Of a DNA stretch of 64,000 nt, positions 48,944-55,833 are shown piece after piece (positions within the stretch are counted from its first letter, which is position 1; each line of letters starts with the position of its first letter). The notes below the pieces were generated by a model, which saw only the letters and a list, made by a program, of their open reading frames with translations, did no database searches and had not been told where the DNA came from. The translations under genes and the position numbers were made by a program. Origin of the DNA: Arthrobacter sp. StoSoilA2 (lineage in GTDB: Bacteria; Actinomycetota; Actinomycetes; Actinomycetales; Micrococcaceae); assembly GCF_019977195.1 (NCBI RefSeq), contig NZ_AP024643.1:1178001-1242000 (forward strand). Direction: 5' to 3'.

Positions 48944-49114
48944 TTGAATCCCGGGCTGACCACGGTTCGTCAGCCCGTGGTGCAGATGGCTGAGACGGCT
49001 ATGCGGGCGCTGCTTCGGCATCTTGAAGGCGACGAGGAGTTGCCGCAGCGGATCGAGCTCGGAACGGAGCTTGTGGTGCGGGGTTCCACCGCGGCCCCAC
49101 GTCCGGGCAAGTAG
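48944..49114 (+). pseudogene. Remnant of a LacI-family regulator C-terminus
   Basis: A 56-codon frame ending at TAG 49112-49114 reads SLNPGLTTVRQPVVQMAETAM...LPQRIELGTELVVRGSTAAP(R)PGK-like, which is the typical end of LacI/PurR effector domains (LTTVRQPxxxMGxxA, ELVVRxSTAxP). The rest of the gene (HTH and most of the ligand domain) is missing upstream. It is too short to be functional and sits immediately before hipBA. A deletion or replacement scar. Confidence 0.7.
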
Positions 49115-49210
49115 CCCTAACGTCTGTTTTCGGTTTCAAAGCCCTGCCTCTGGACAGCGGCCTGGGGCACGACTATGTCCCAGATATTGAACAACAGACC
49201 GCTCATCAGT

Positions 49211-49234
49211 AAATGTTCATTATCATCAACATTT
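49211..49234. promoter_or_regulatory. Inverted-repeat operator upstream of hipB
   Basis: AAATGTT (49211-49217), 10 nt, AACATTT (49228-49234); perfect arms in the AT-rich leader of hipB, next to TTGAAA at 49236. HipB proteins repress their own promoter at such sites. Confidence 0.55.
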
Positions 49235-49260
49235 CTTGAAAGGGCTGATATGGTGAATAT

Positions 49261-49518
49261 ATGCAACATTCCGAGGAGACACCCTTCTTTCGAGCTATTG
49301 ATGCCAAGTCCTTTGGAGCGGCTATCCGTGGTGCCCGCCAAGAACGCGGATTGACCCAAGGTGAGCTGGCCACGGCCATCAAGGCCAGTCGGCACACGAT
49401 TGTGCGACTGGAGCAGGGCGAGAATGTCTCCTTGGAGACGGCCATGGCCGCCGTGCGAACGCTAATGCGGGACGTTGCTTTAATTCCACGCTTCGCCAGA
49501 CTGGACGTGAAGAGGTGA
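49261..49518 (+). CDS. hipB: HipB antitoxin/repressor (XRE HTH)
   Basis: 85 aa. HTH: AIRGARQERGLTQGELATAIKASRHTIVRLEQGEN. ATG 49261 is within an AT-rich promoter region; no clear Shine-Dalgarno, so the message may be nearly leaderless. Overlaps hipA start by 4 bp. Neutralises and represses with HipA. Confidence 0.85.
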   Translation: MQHSEETPFFRAIDAKSFGAAIRGARQERGLTQGELATAIKASRHTIVRLEQGENVSLETAMAAVRTLMRDVALIPRFARLDVKR

Positions 49519-50753
49519 ACGCAGGGAAGCGCCTGGCGGTTTGGCTCCATGGGCGACACATCGCCTGGCTGACGGGCACATCGATGCGGCCCAAACTGGA
49601 GTATCTTCCTGAGGTTGTGGCCGAGTACGGCGCGGGGGCGGCATTGCTCTCCCTGTCCCTTCCACTCCGGCGGGAAGCGATCGTGGGGCCTGAGGTCTAC
49701 AACTTCTTCGACGGACTGCTGCCCGAAGGTCAGGTCCGGGCGCATCTTGCGTCCTTGGCAAAGTCTTCCACCACTGACATTAAGGCGCTCTTGGCGAAGG
49801 TGGGTGCCGACTGCGCTGGAGCGGTCCAAGTACTTCCGGAAGGGGTGGATCCCTCGGGTGTTGGCGAGCTGCTCGAAATGTCGGACGCGGAAGTCGTAGC
49901 CGCCGTTGAGTCCCTTCCCACCTGGGACCTACCGGACGACTTTGCCATCTCAACATCGCTGGGAGGTGTTCAGTCCAAGGTTCTGTTGACTCGGCAAGGT
50001 GACAAGTGGTGTTGGCCAGCCAATGGAGCGGCCTCAACCCACATCATAAAACCGGACCCCCTGGATTCCCCCATTCCACATCTCCTTGCCGCAGAGCACT
50101 GGGCGCTGGAGCTGGCCAGTACTGCTGGATTGGCATCAGCAAAAACATGGATCCAGCATTTCGGAAGTCGGGATGCATTGATTGTTGAGCGGTATGACCG
50201 CACGGCCGAAAGCGTCCGAATTCACCAGGAGGACTTTACCCAGTTGTTAGGCCTCTCCTCGGCGGCGAAGTATGACCAATCGACCACTGCGCCTTCGCGC
50301 TTGACCAAGGTTGTCGAAGTGGCGGCATTTCACTCAAGAAGTCCTGAGGTTTTCATGACTGATTTGCTGAAAGTGGTTACCTTCAACGTCCTCATTGGCA
50401 ACGGCGACGCGCACTCAAAGAACTATTCCATCCTCATTGGCGAATCAGGTGAAGTTACTCTAGCGCCCGTGTACGACGCGGCGCCCACCTTGTTGCTGTA
50501 CGCGCGTAGCTCGAACGCGGGTCACTCCATCGCGGGGCAGGCGCGGCTCAACTACATCACGCTTGATCACCTGCGGCGGGAAGCTGCAGCCTGGGGTCTG
50601 GATATGGACGTTGCGCGTGGAGTTATCGAGGAAACCGTGAAGGCTCTCGCGCAGGCCGGGGTTCCTGCACCGCAGGCAATCCAACACTTGCCGGACCTTA
50701 TAGCCAGACGTGCCGACGACCTTTTGGCGGGCAAGTCGGCCAGGCGGGAGTAG
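49515..50753 (+). CDS. hipA: HipA-type serine/threonine kinase toxin
   Basis: 412 aa. Complete HipA: N-terminal HipA_N part (residues 1-100), GVQSKVLL glycine-rich loop, LIVERYDR, catalytic NVLIGNGDAHSKNYSIL (D in HxD-like position) and metal-binding APVYDAAPT. In E. coli HipA phosphorylates GltX and halts translation, giving persistence. GTG start at 49515. The last 22 bp with stop codon are duplicated directly downstream. Confidence 0.9.
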   Translation: MNAGKRLAVWLHGRHIAWLTGTSMRPKLEYLPEVVAEYGAGAALLSLSLPLRREAIVGPEVYNFFDGLLPEGQVRAHLASLAKSSTTDIKALLAKVGADCAGAVQVLPEGVDPSGVGELLEMSDAEVVAAVESLPTWDLPDDFAISTSLGGVQSKVLLTRQGDKWCWPANGAASTHIIKPDPLDSPIPHLLAAEHWALELASTAGLASAKTWIQHFGSRDALIVERYDRTAESVRIHQEDFTQLLGLSSAAKYDQSTTAPSRLTKVVEVAAFHSRSPEVFMTDLLKVVTFNVLIGNGDAHSKNYSILIGESGEVTLAPVYDAAPTLLLYARSSNAGHSIAGQARLNYITLDHLRREAAAWGLDMDVARGVIEETVKALAQAGVPAPQAIQHLPDLIARRADDLLAGKSARRE

Positions 50754-50775
50754 CAAGTCGGCCAGGCGGGAGTAG
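50732..50775. repeat. 22-bp tandem duplication spanning the hipA stop codon
   Basis: Unit CAAGTCGGCCAGGCGGGAGT plus AG occurs at 50732-50753 and again exactly at 50754-50775, so the stop TAG is present twice in series. Recent slippage product. Confidence 0.85.
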
Positions 50776-50825
50776 GTGCCCACACGGCGATTGGTCGTTG
50801 ACGTCCCGGGCGTGGTGCTTTCGTC

Positions 50826-51257
50826 TTAGCCCCGGCCCATGCTCGTGGACGGGTCCTGTTCACCCTCGGAGGGGTCTGCCCGAAGTTCGTCCGGGGTTCC
50901 GTCGGGCAGACCTGCGGGTCCGGGGACGTCGCCGGATGCGGCGGGCACGTCGCGGTCGCCTTCCCGGTCCTGGTTCATGTCGCTGTCTGTTACTCCGGCA
51001 GTGCGGGCTGAGGGTTCCTCGTGGGCCTCGCCGTCGCCGGCCACAGCGAACGAGCGGCCCGACGTTCCCTGCGCCTGCTCTTCAGGCGTGTCCGAGTCCA
51101 TCGCGTTGGATCCTTCGCTGATGGAGGAGTGGACATGGATGTCGTCGTCCTTCTCGTTTGGCTCCGGAACCTGCCCTTTGTCAACGGGATCGGACGTGCC
51201 GGCCAGGTCTTCCATCGCGTTTTCGGCGGCTTTACGGATGCTGTCTTCAACGCCCAT
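50826..51257 (-). CDS. Acidic disordered protein, hypothetical
   Basis: 143 aa, Asp/Glu/Ser/Gly/Pro-rich after a short helical head (MGVEDSIRKAAENAMEDLAG). No hydrophobic core. AGGAG-type site (GAGAACC) upstream of ATG 51257. Upstream lies an AAAGTAAG/CTTACTTT palindrome. Composition suggests a stress or hydration-type protein; not recognised. Confidence 0.5.
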   Translation of the reverse strand: MGVEDSIRKAAENAMEDLAGTSDPVDKGQVPEPNEKDDDIHVHSSISEGSNAMDSDTPEEQAQGTSGRSFAVAGDGEAHEEPSARTAGVTDSDMNQDREGDRDVPAASGDVPGPAGLPDGTPDELRADPSEGEQDPSTSMGRG

Positions 51258-51306
51258 CAGAGGTTCTCCTTTTCACGATTGGGTCCGGTGGCCGGACTCG
51301 AATAAT

Positions 51307-51326
51307 AAAGTAAGCCTACTTACTTT
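51307..51326. promoter_or_regulatory. Palindrome upstream of the acidic protein gene
   Basis: AAAGTAAG CCTA CTTACTTT, 8-bp perfect arms, 50 bp before the minus-strand start at 51257. Operator-like; similar AGTAAG tracts occur near 11790 but not as palindromes. Confidence 0.4.
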
Positions 51327-51529
51327 CTGTTCGATGTGACACCCCGCCCGGATTGACAAAGTGGGCCCCGGTTTGATTCATGTATGTGCAGGTCAGCGCA
51401 TGTCGTGCCGCACTTTGTACCGTTGAACGTTGGGCGATATGGTGTCTTCAGACCGTTTTGCAGAGGGCGGCAATATTCGCTCCTTTGCTGTCTGCTGGGG
51501 ACGCTTTTCAGTCAGTAGGAACGTGCCAC

Positions 51530-52267
51530 ATGGTCAACCCCCGCCCCGAGCAGGAAGCTCTCCAGAACGGATATTTTCTGGATCTGGTCCTGGGCAGTGA
51601 AGACGTCGAGGCTTTTCTCGGCGATCTCGCTTCTTTCTCGGCAGAGAGCCTCTCTCACCGCAAGTCTCCTGTTTATTGCGGCATTACAGTCCTTCGTCGC
51701 AAGAAGTCGGCCACGGCCGCAAGCAGTGATGACCGTGCCCGCGTCATGGACGAACTCCAAAACACCTTCGAAGGCCCTTGTCTTACGGCCATGGACAAGC
51801 TGACCTCAGTTTTGGTCCCGGATCTTCTTCGCGAACACCGTTGGCCGGAGTATGTTCAGGCCGCCTCCCATCAGGGGCTTCGGTCCATCTTGAGCGTGCC
51901 GCTGCTGGTCGAGGGGGATACCCGCGCTGCCCTGAACCTCTATTCAGAGCGGACCAATGCATTCAGTGACGATGATGTGGAACGCGCCGAAGTATTCGCT
52001 TCGCACGCTTCGAAGTCTCTGCGGCTCGCCTTGAAGATCGCGCAACTCAGCGATGCGCGGAATGATCTTGCCGCTGCGATGCAGTCGCGCACGGTGATCG
52101 ACCTCGCGGTGGGTGCGATCATGGCGCAGAACCACTGCAGCCAGGAAGAGGCCTTCACCATCCTCCGGACTGCCTCCAGCAATCGGAACATCAAGCTGCG
52201 GCATTTGGCCCAGTCGATCATCGCCGCCGTGTCCTCGGGGAAGATTACGACGCACTTCGAGGAGTGA
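51530..52267 (+). CDS. GAF-ANTAR antiterminator regulator
   Basis: 245 aa. Residues about 25-165 form a GAF sensor (VYCGITVLRRKK, GPCLTAMDKLTSVLVPDL, GLRSILSVPLLVEGDTRAALNLYS). The C-terminal 60 residues are an ANTAR RNA-binding domain (AAAMQSRTVIDLAVGAIMAQNHCSQEEAF). It presumably binds a two-stem ANTAR motif in target mRNA leaders. ATG 51530 is one candidate start, after AGGA; a longer frame to 51380 exists. Target unknown. Confidence 0.85.
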   Translation: MVNPRPEQEALQNGYFLDLVLGSEDVEAFLGDLASFSAESLSHRKSPVYCGITVLRRKKSATAASSDDRARVMDELQNTFEGPCLTAMDKLTSVLVPDLLREHRWPEYVQAASHQGLRSILSVPLLVEGDTRAALNLYSERTNAFSDDDVERAEVFASHASKSLRLALKIAQLSDARNDLAAAMQSRTVIDLAVGAIMAQNHCSQEEAFTILRTASSNRNIKLRHLAQSIIAAVSSGKITTHFEE

Positions 52268-52336
52268 CCCCCCAGGAATGTCCGCCCCGCGAACGCGTTT
52301 CGTAACCCGAAGCAACTATGGAGCAGACTTGGGTGG

Positions 52337-53710
52337 GTGACGACGAATAGACCCCGGCCCGGCCTCGCCATTGCTGCGCTGAGCCTTGGGACGGCGCTGA
52401 ACCCGCTGAACTCGTCGATGATCGCGGTCGCGCTGGTAGTGCTGCGGCAGGATTTCGCGCTCGACGTCGCCACCGTTACCTGGGTGATCACGTCGTTCTA
52501 CCTCGCTTCCGCGGCCGGCCAGCCGCTCATGGGCAGGCTCGCTGACCGCTTCGGCCCCCGCCGCTTGTTCACTTTCGGCATGGCTTTGGTCGCCGTCACC
52601 TGCGCCATCGCGCCGTTCCTTCCCAACTTCGCTTTGGTGTGTGTGGCCCGCGCGCTGATGGCGGTGGGGACCGCGACGGCGTATCCCTCGGCCGTCGTGA
52701 TGGTCACCGAACTGAGCAAGCTGGCTAACTTACCGTCCACCCGGCCGCTGGGCAGGATCCAGATGGCAAACACATCAGCTGCTGCCGTGGGTCCGGTGGT
52801 GGGCGGATTGTTGGTGAGTTTGGTCGGTTGGCAGGCGCTGTTCGCGATCAATGTGCCAATCGCGCTGCTTGCGCTGATTGTGGTGCACAAGGCTGCGCCG
52901 GCCGACTCCGGACGCGAAACGGGCAGGCTGTCGGCTCTGATCCGCGACTCCGACATCCCCGGCATCCTCGCATTCGTCACGTCGCTCATGCTCGCGATGA
53001 TGGCGTTACTGAACGTGATGCCGGCCTACCGTTGGTGGCTCTCGGCCGCTGCGACTGTGATCGGCGCGCTTTTCGCCTGGCGCGAGCTGCGCTTCCGCCC
53101 GCCGTTCCTTGACCTCCGCCTGCTGGGCAGGAACCGGCCGCTGTTGCTGGTGTATTTGCTGTTCGTGGTTTTCAGCGGCGTCTACTACTTTGCCTTCTTC
53201 GGACTGCCGCAATTGCTTCAGGAAGCAGGTCATTACGACGCCGGTGTAGTAGGCCTGCTCATGCTGCCCCTTGCGGCGTTGTCGGTTGTGGTGACGCCAC
53301 TGACGGTGCGGCTGATGGAGCGGTTCGGCGTGCGTTCCGTCCTGATCACAGGTGTGCTGATTCTGACTGTTGCTGCAGCCGGCCTTGGCGCGCTCACGTT
53401 GTCGCTGTGGGCGCCTTTGGTGTTCGTGCTGACCGCAATGATGGGCATTCCCTATGGGTTGGTGAGCACGGCCTCGAACCAAGGGCTCTACGTTTCTGCC
53501 CGCCCGGAAGAACGAGGAGTAGCTGCCGGAATCTTCCAGACCTGCCGCTACCTTGGCGCGATCACTGCAACCGTGCTGATCGGTGTGCTGTATGGCTCGG
53601 GCGTGAATCAAGCGAACTGGGGACTCATGGTCCTGGTGATGCTGGGCCTGAACGTGCTGGTGTTGGTGCTCGCCGTGATGTGGCGGAAGCCCACCGCGGA
53701 CACGCGATAA
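52337..53710 (+). CDS. MFS exporter, DHA2-like
   Basis: 457 aa with about 14 predicted membrane segments. N-terminal ALSLGTALNPLNSSMIAVALVVL and motif GRLADRFGPRRLF are typical of drug exporters of the EmrB/QacA group. GTG start 52337. Directly upstream of the small membrane gene. Confidence 0.8.
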   Translation: MTTNRPRPGLAIAALSLGTALNPLNSSMIAVALVVLRQDFALDVATVTWVITSFYLASAAGQPLMGRLADRFGPRRLFTFGMALVAVTCAIAPFLPNFALVCVARALMAVGTATAYPSAVVMVTELSKLANLPSTRPLGRIQMANTSAAAVGPVVGGLLVSLVGWQALFAINVPIALLALIVVHKAAPADSGRETGRLSALIRDSDIPGILAFVTSLMLAMMALLNVMPAYRWWLSAAATVIGALFAWRELRFRPPFLDLRLLGRNRPLLLVYLLFVVFSGVYYFAFFGLPQLLQEAGHYDAGVVGLLMLPLAALSVVVTPLTVRLMERFGVRSVLITGVLILTVAAAGLGALTLSLWAPLVFVLTAMMGIPYGLVSTASNQGLYVSARPEERGVAAGIFQTCRYLGAITATVLIGVLYGSGVNQANWGLMVLVMLGLNVLVLVLAVMWRKPTADTR

Positions 53711-53808
53711 AACAACTGACCCAAAGAATCGGGCCTTCCGCGACACGTTCCGGCATTCACTCGTACTCACCACTGCAATAGTTACGCCCCGGATTGCAGG
53801 AGAAGTAG

Positions 53809-54036
53809 ATGCTTGGACTCGAAAATACCCCGGAAATACCCAGTGGCTCGCCAGCGCCCGAATTGTGGCTGATGCTGGTCACCGTTGCCATTCTTGTGAC
53901 CCTGGTGGCTCTCGCCGCAGTGGTCGTTTCCCGTTTGGCCTTGCCACTCTCTGCCTTGTTGCAACGAGGCCGGCGTGCGAGGGGGCCGCGGCATCGCAGC
54001 TCCCGCAAGCGGGAGCTGCCCCGGGGGAGGCACTAG
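53809..54036 (+). CDS. Small membrane protein, hypothetical
   Basis: 75 aa with a transmembrane helix (LWLMLVTVAILVTLVALAAVVVS) and a Arg/Lys tail. ATG 53809 preceded by GGAGAAG. It ends 15 bp before the ArsR operator, so it may share its regulation or be unrelated. Not recognised. Confidence 0.5.
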   Translation: MLGLENTPEIPSGSPAPELWLMLVTVAILVTLVALAAVVVSRLALPLSALLQRGRRARGPRHRSSRKRELPRGRH

Positions 54037-54051
54037 CCACATGCCTTGCTT

Positions 54052-54077
54052 AATACGTTAGTGGCCACTAACGTATT
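54052..54077. promoter_or_regulatory. Perfect 26-bp palindrome operator for the ArsR regulator
   Basis: AATACGTTAGTGG followed by its exact complement; no spacer. It lies directly upstream of GTG 54082, so the annotated upstream TTG frame would run through the operator. Also carries a TATTAT -10-like end. Confidence 0.8.
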
Positions 54078-54081
54078 ATTT

Positions 54082-54417
54082 GTGTTGGATGCCCTGGAGA
54101 TAGCTGCCGAGCCCAATCGGCGTCGGCTGCTTCATCTCCTGGCAGGCAGCGAGAAGGCGGTCAGTGATTTGGCGGCTCATTTCGAGGTCAGCCGGTCCGC
54201 GGTTTCACAGCACCTGTTGTTGTTGGAGAAAGCGGGCCTGGTGATGGCCCGCAAGGAAGGGAGAAACCGGTACTACAGGCTCGATCCCCAGGGGATGGGC
54301 CGGCTCCGTGATCTTGTTTCCCAGTTCTGGACCAACGAACTGGACCTGCTGGCTTCCGATGCCGCCGCTCTTGCCCAACAGCGGGGCGATCAGCATCAAC
54401 AACACCCAGACCACTAA
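54082..54417 (+). CDS. ArsR-family repressor
   Basis: 111 aa from GTG 54082 (VLDALEIAAEPNRRRLL). HTH ISDLAAHFEVSRSAVSQHLLLLEKAGLV-like segment with the wing RYYRLDPQG. No Cys metal pair, so probably not a metal sensor; members of this type control AHSA1 genes. The next gene (24 bp downstream) encodes such a protein. Start set by the operator palindrome. Confidence 0.85.
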   Translation: MLDALEIAAEPNRRRLLHLLAGSEKAVSDLAAHFEVSRSAVSQHLLLLEKAGLVMARKEGRNRYYRLDPQGMGRLRDLVSQFWTNELDLLASDAAALAQQRGDQHQQHPDH

Positions 54418-54441
54418 TAACTTCCAAAGGCGAGGACGCAC

Positions 54442-55422
54442 ATGAGTTTCGACAAAACCATCCACCTGCCGGTCACAGCCGACGAGGCCTTCGCCCTCAT
54501 CACCCAGCCCGAGCGACTGCGGCGCTGGCAAACGGTCGCAGCCCGGGTGGACCTCAGGATCGGTGGGGATTTCCGCTGGACCGTTACCCCCGGCCACCAT
54601 GCCGCCGGAACGTTCCAGGAAATCGAACCGGGCAAGCGAGTGGTCTTCACGTGGGGCTGGGAAGGCGGGGGCGATCTGCCTCCGGGTGCCTCCACCATCA
54701 GCATCACCTTGGAGCCGGATGCCGACGGAACGTCCCTCCGGTTGCTGCATGAAGGGCTCACCGAGGAGCAGGAGACATCCCATGCGATGGGCTGGAACCA
54801 CTACCTGGATCGGCTGCTGTCTGAGGCTTCATCGAAGGACGGCGCCGGCCGCGACGACTGGGCATGGGCACCTGATCCCATCAACCAGCTGAGCTCAGCT
54901 GATGCGTCCTTGGCCATCCTTCTTGGCGTGCTTCGCAACGTCACTCCCGGGGACACAGCGAAAGCCACGCCCTGCGAGGAGTTCAACGTCAGCGAGTTGC
55001 TGGACCACTTGGCCGGATCGCTGAAGGGCATCGGCCGTGCGCTCGGTGCAGCACCCGTGGACCGCGCGGACGCGTCGCCCGAGGTGCGGATCGCTGAATT
55101 GGCCCAGCCTGCGCTGGAAGCCTTCAGCAAGCGCGGTCTTGAGGGAACCGTGGACATGAAGTTCGCCGAATTGCCGGCAACCACGGTCGCCGGGATCCTG
55201 AACCTCGAACTGCTCGTCCACGCCTGGGACTTCGCCAAGGCGACGGGACAGCAAGTGGAGGTGTCCGACGTCGTCAGCGATTACGTGACGGAACTTGCCC
55301 GGCAGACCATCTCCGAGCAGGTCCGCTCCGGCGGCAGCTTCGCGCCAGAGCAGCCGACGGCGGAGACAGCCAGCAGTCTGGAACGGCTCGTAGCCTTCAC
55401 CGGCCGCACTGTCACCCTCTAA
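54442..55422 (+). CDS. SRPBCC (AHSA1) fused to maleylpyruvate-isomerase-like TIGR03086 domain
   Basis: 326 aa. Residues 1-135 match AHSA1 (IHLPVTADEAFALITQPERLRRWQ, GHHAAGTFQEIEPGKRVVFTWGWE, LRLLHEGL). Residues about 150-325 match the mycothiol-dependent TIGR03086 fold (TPCEEFNVSELLDHLAGSL, LLVHAWDFAKATG, FVPxxP-like SFAPEQP). Second gene of the ArsR operon. Possibly handles a xenobiotic bound first by the AHSA1 part. Confidence 0.8.
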   Translation: MSFDKTIHLPVTADEAFALITQPERLRRWQTVAARVDLRIGGDFRWTVTPGHHAAGTFQEIEPGKRVVFTWGWEGGGDLPPGASTISITLEPDADGTSLRLLHEGLTEEQETSHAMGWNHYLDRLLSEASSKDGAGRDDWAWAPDPINQLSSADASLAILLGVLRNVTPGDTAKATPCEEFNVSELLDHLAGSLKGIGRALGAAPVDRADASPEVRIAELAQPALEAFSKRGLEGTVDMKFAELPATTVAGILNLELLVHAWDFAKATGQQVEVSDVVSDYVTELARQTISEQVRSGGSFAPEQPTAETASSLERLVAFTGRTVTL

Positions 55423-55465
55423 ACCTCCTTAACCCCAAAACAAACAGCAGGAAAGAAGGATCATC

Positions 55466-55804
55466 ATGTCCAAGTATGTTTTCATCTACCACGCACCGAT
55501 GACCCCCGCAGAGGCCGCCCCGCCGTCACCGGATGACATGGCTGCCGTCATGGGGGAGTGGAACGCTTGGGGTGCCAAGGTGGGCGATCGCCTGGTGGAC
55601 TTCGGCACGCCGCTGGCCAACGGAGTCCGCGTGGCCTCCGACGGCAGCACGTCGCCCAGCAAGCGTGAAGTGGCTGGCTACAGCATCCTCGAAGCCGACA
55701 ACCTCGACGCCGCCGTTGAGCTCGCCAAAGTCCACCCGCACCTGAACATGCCCGGTGGCTGTGAGATCGAAGTCCACGAAGCGCAGGAAATCCCTGGAAT
55801 GTAG
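55466..55804 (+). CDS. YCII-related domain protein
   Basis: 112 aa ferredoxin-like YCII fold: MSKYVFIYHAP, GEWNAWG, GYSILEADNLDAAVELAKVHPHL. Third gene of the ArsR operon; AAGGA site upstream. Often paired with AHSA1 genes; function unknown. Confidence 0.85.
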   Translation: MSKYVFIYHAPMTPAEAAPPSPDDMAAVMGEWNAWGAKVGDRLVDFGTPLANGVRVASDGSTSPSKREVAGYSILEADNLDAAVELAKVHPHLNMPGGCEIEVHEAQEIPGM

Positions 55805-55833
55805 CTCGCGTTCCTCAGCGATTGGCGCGTTCC

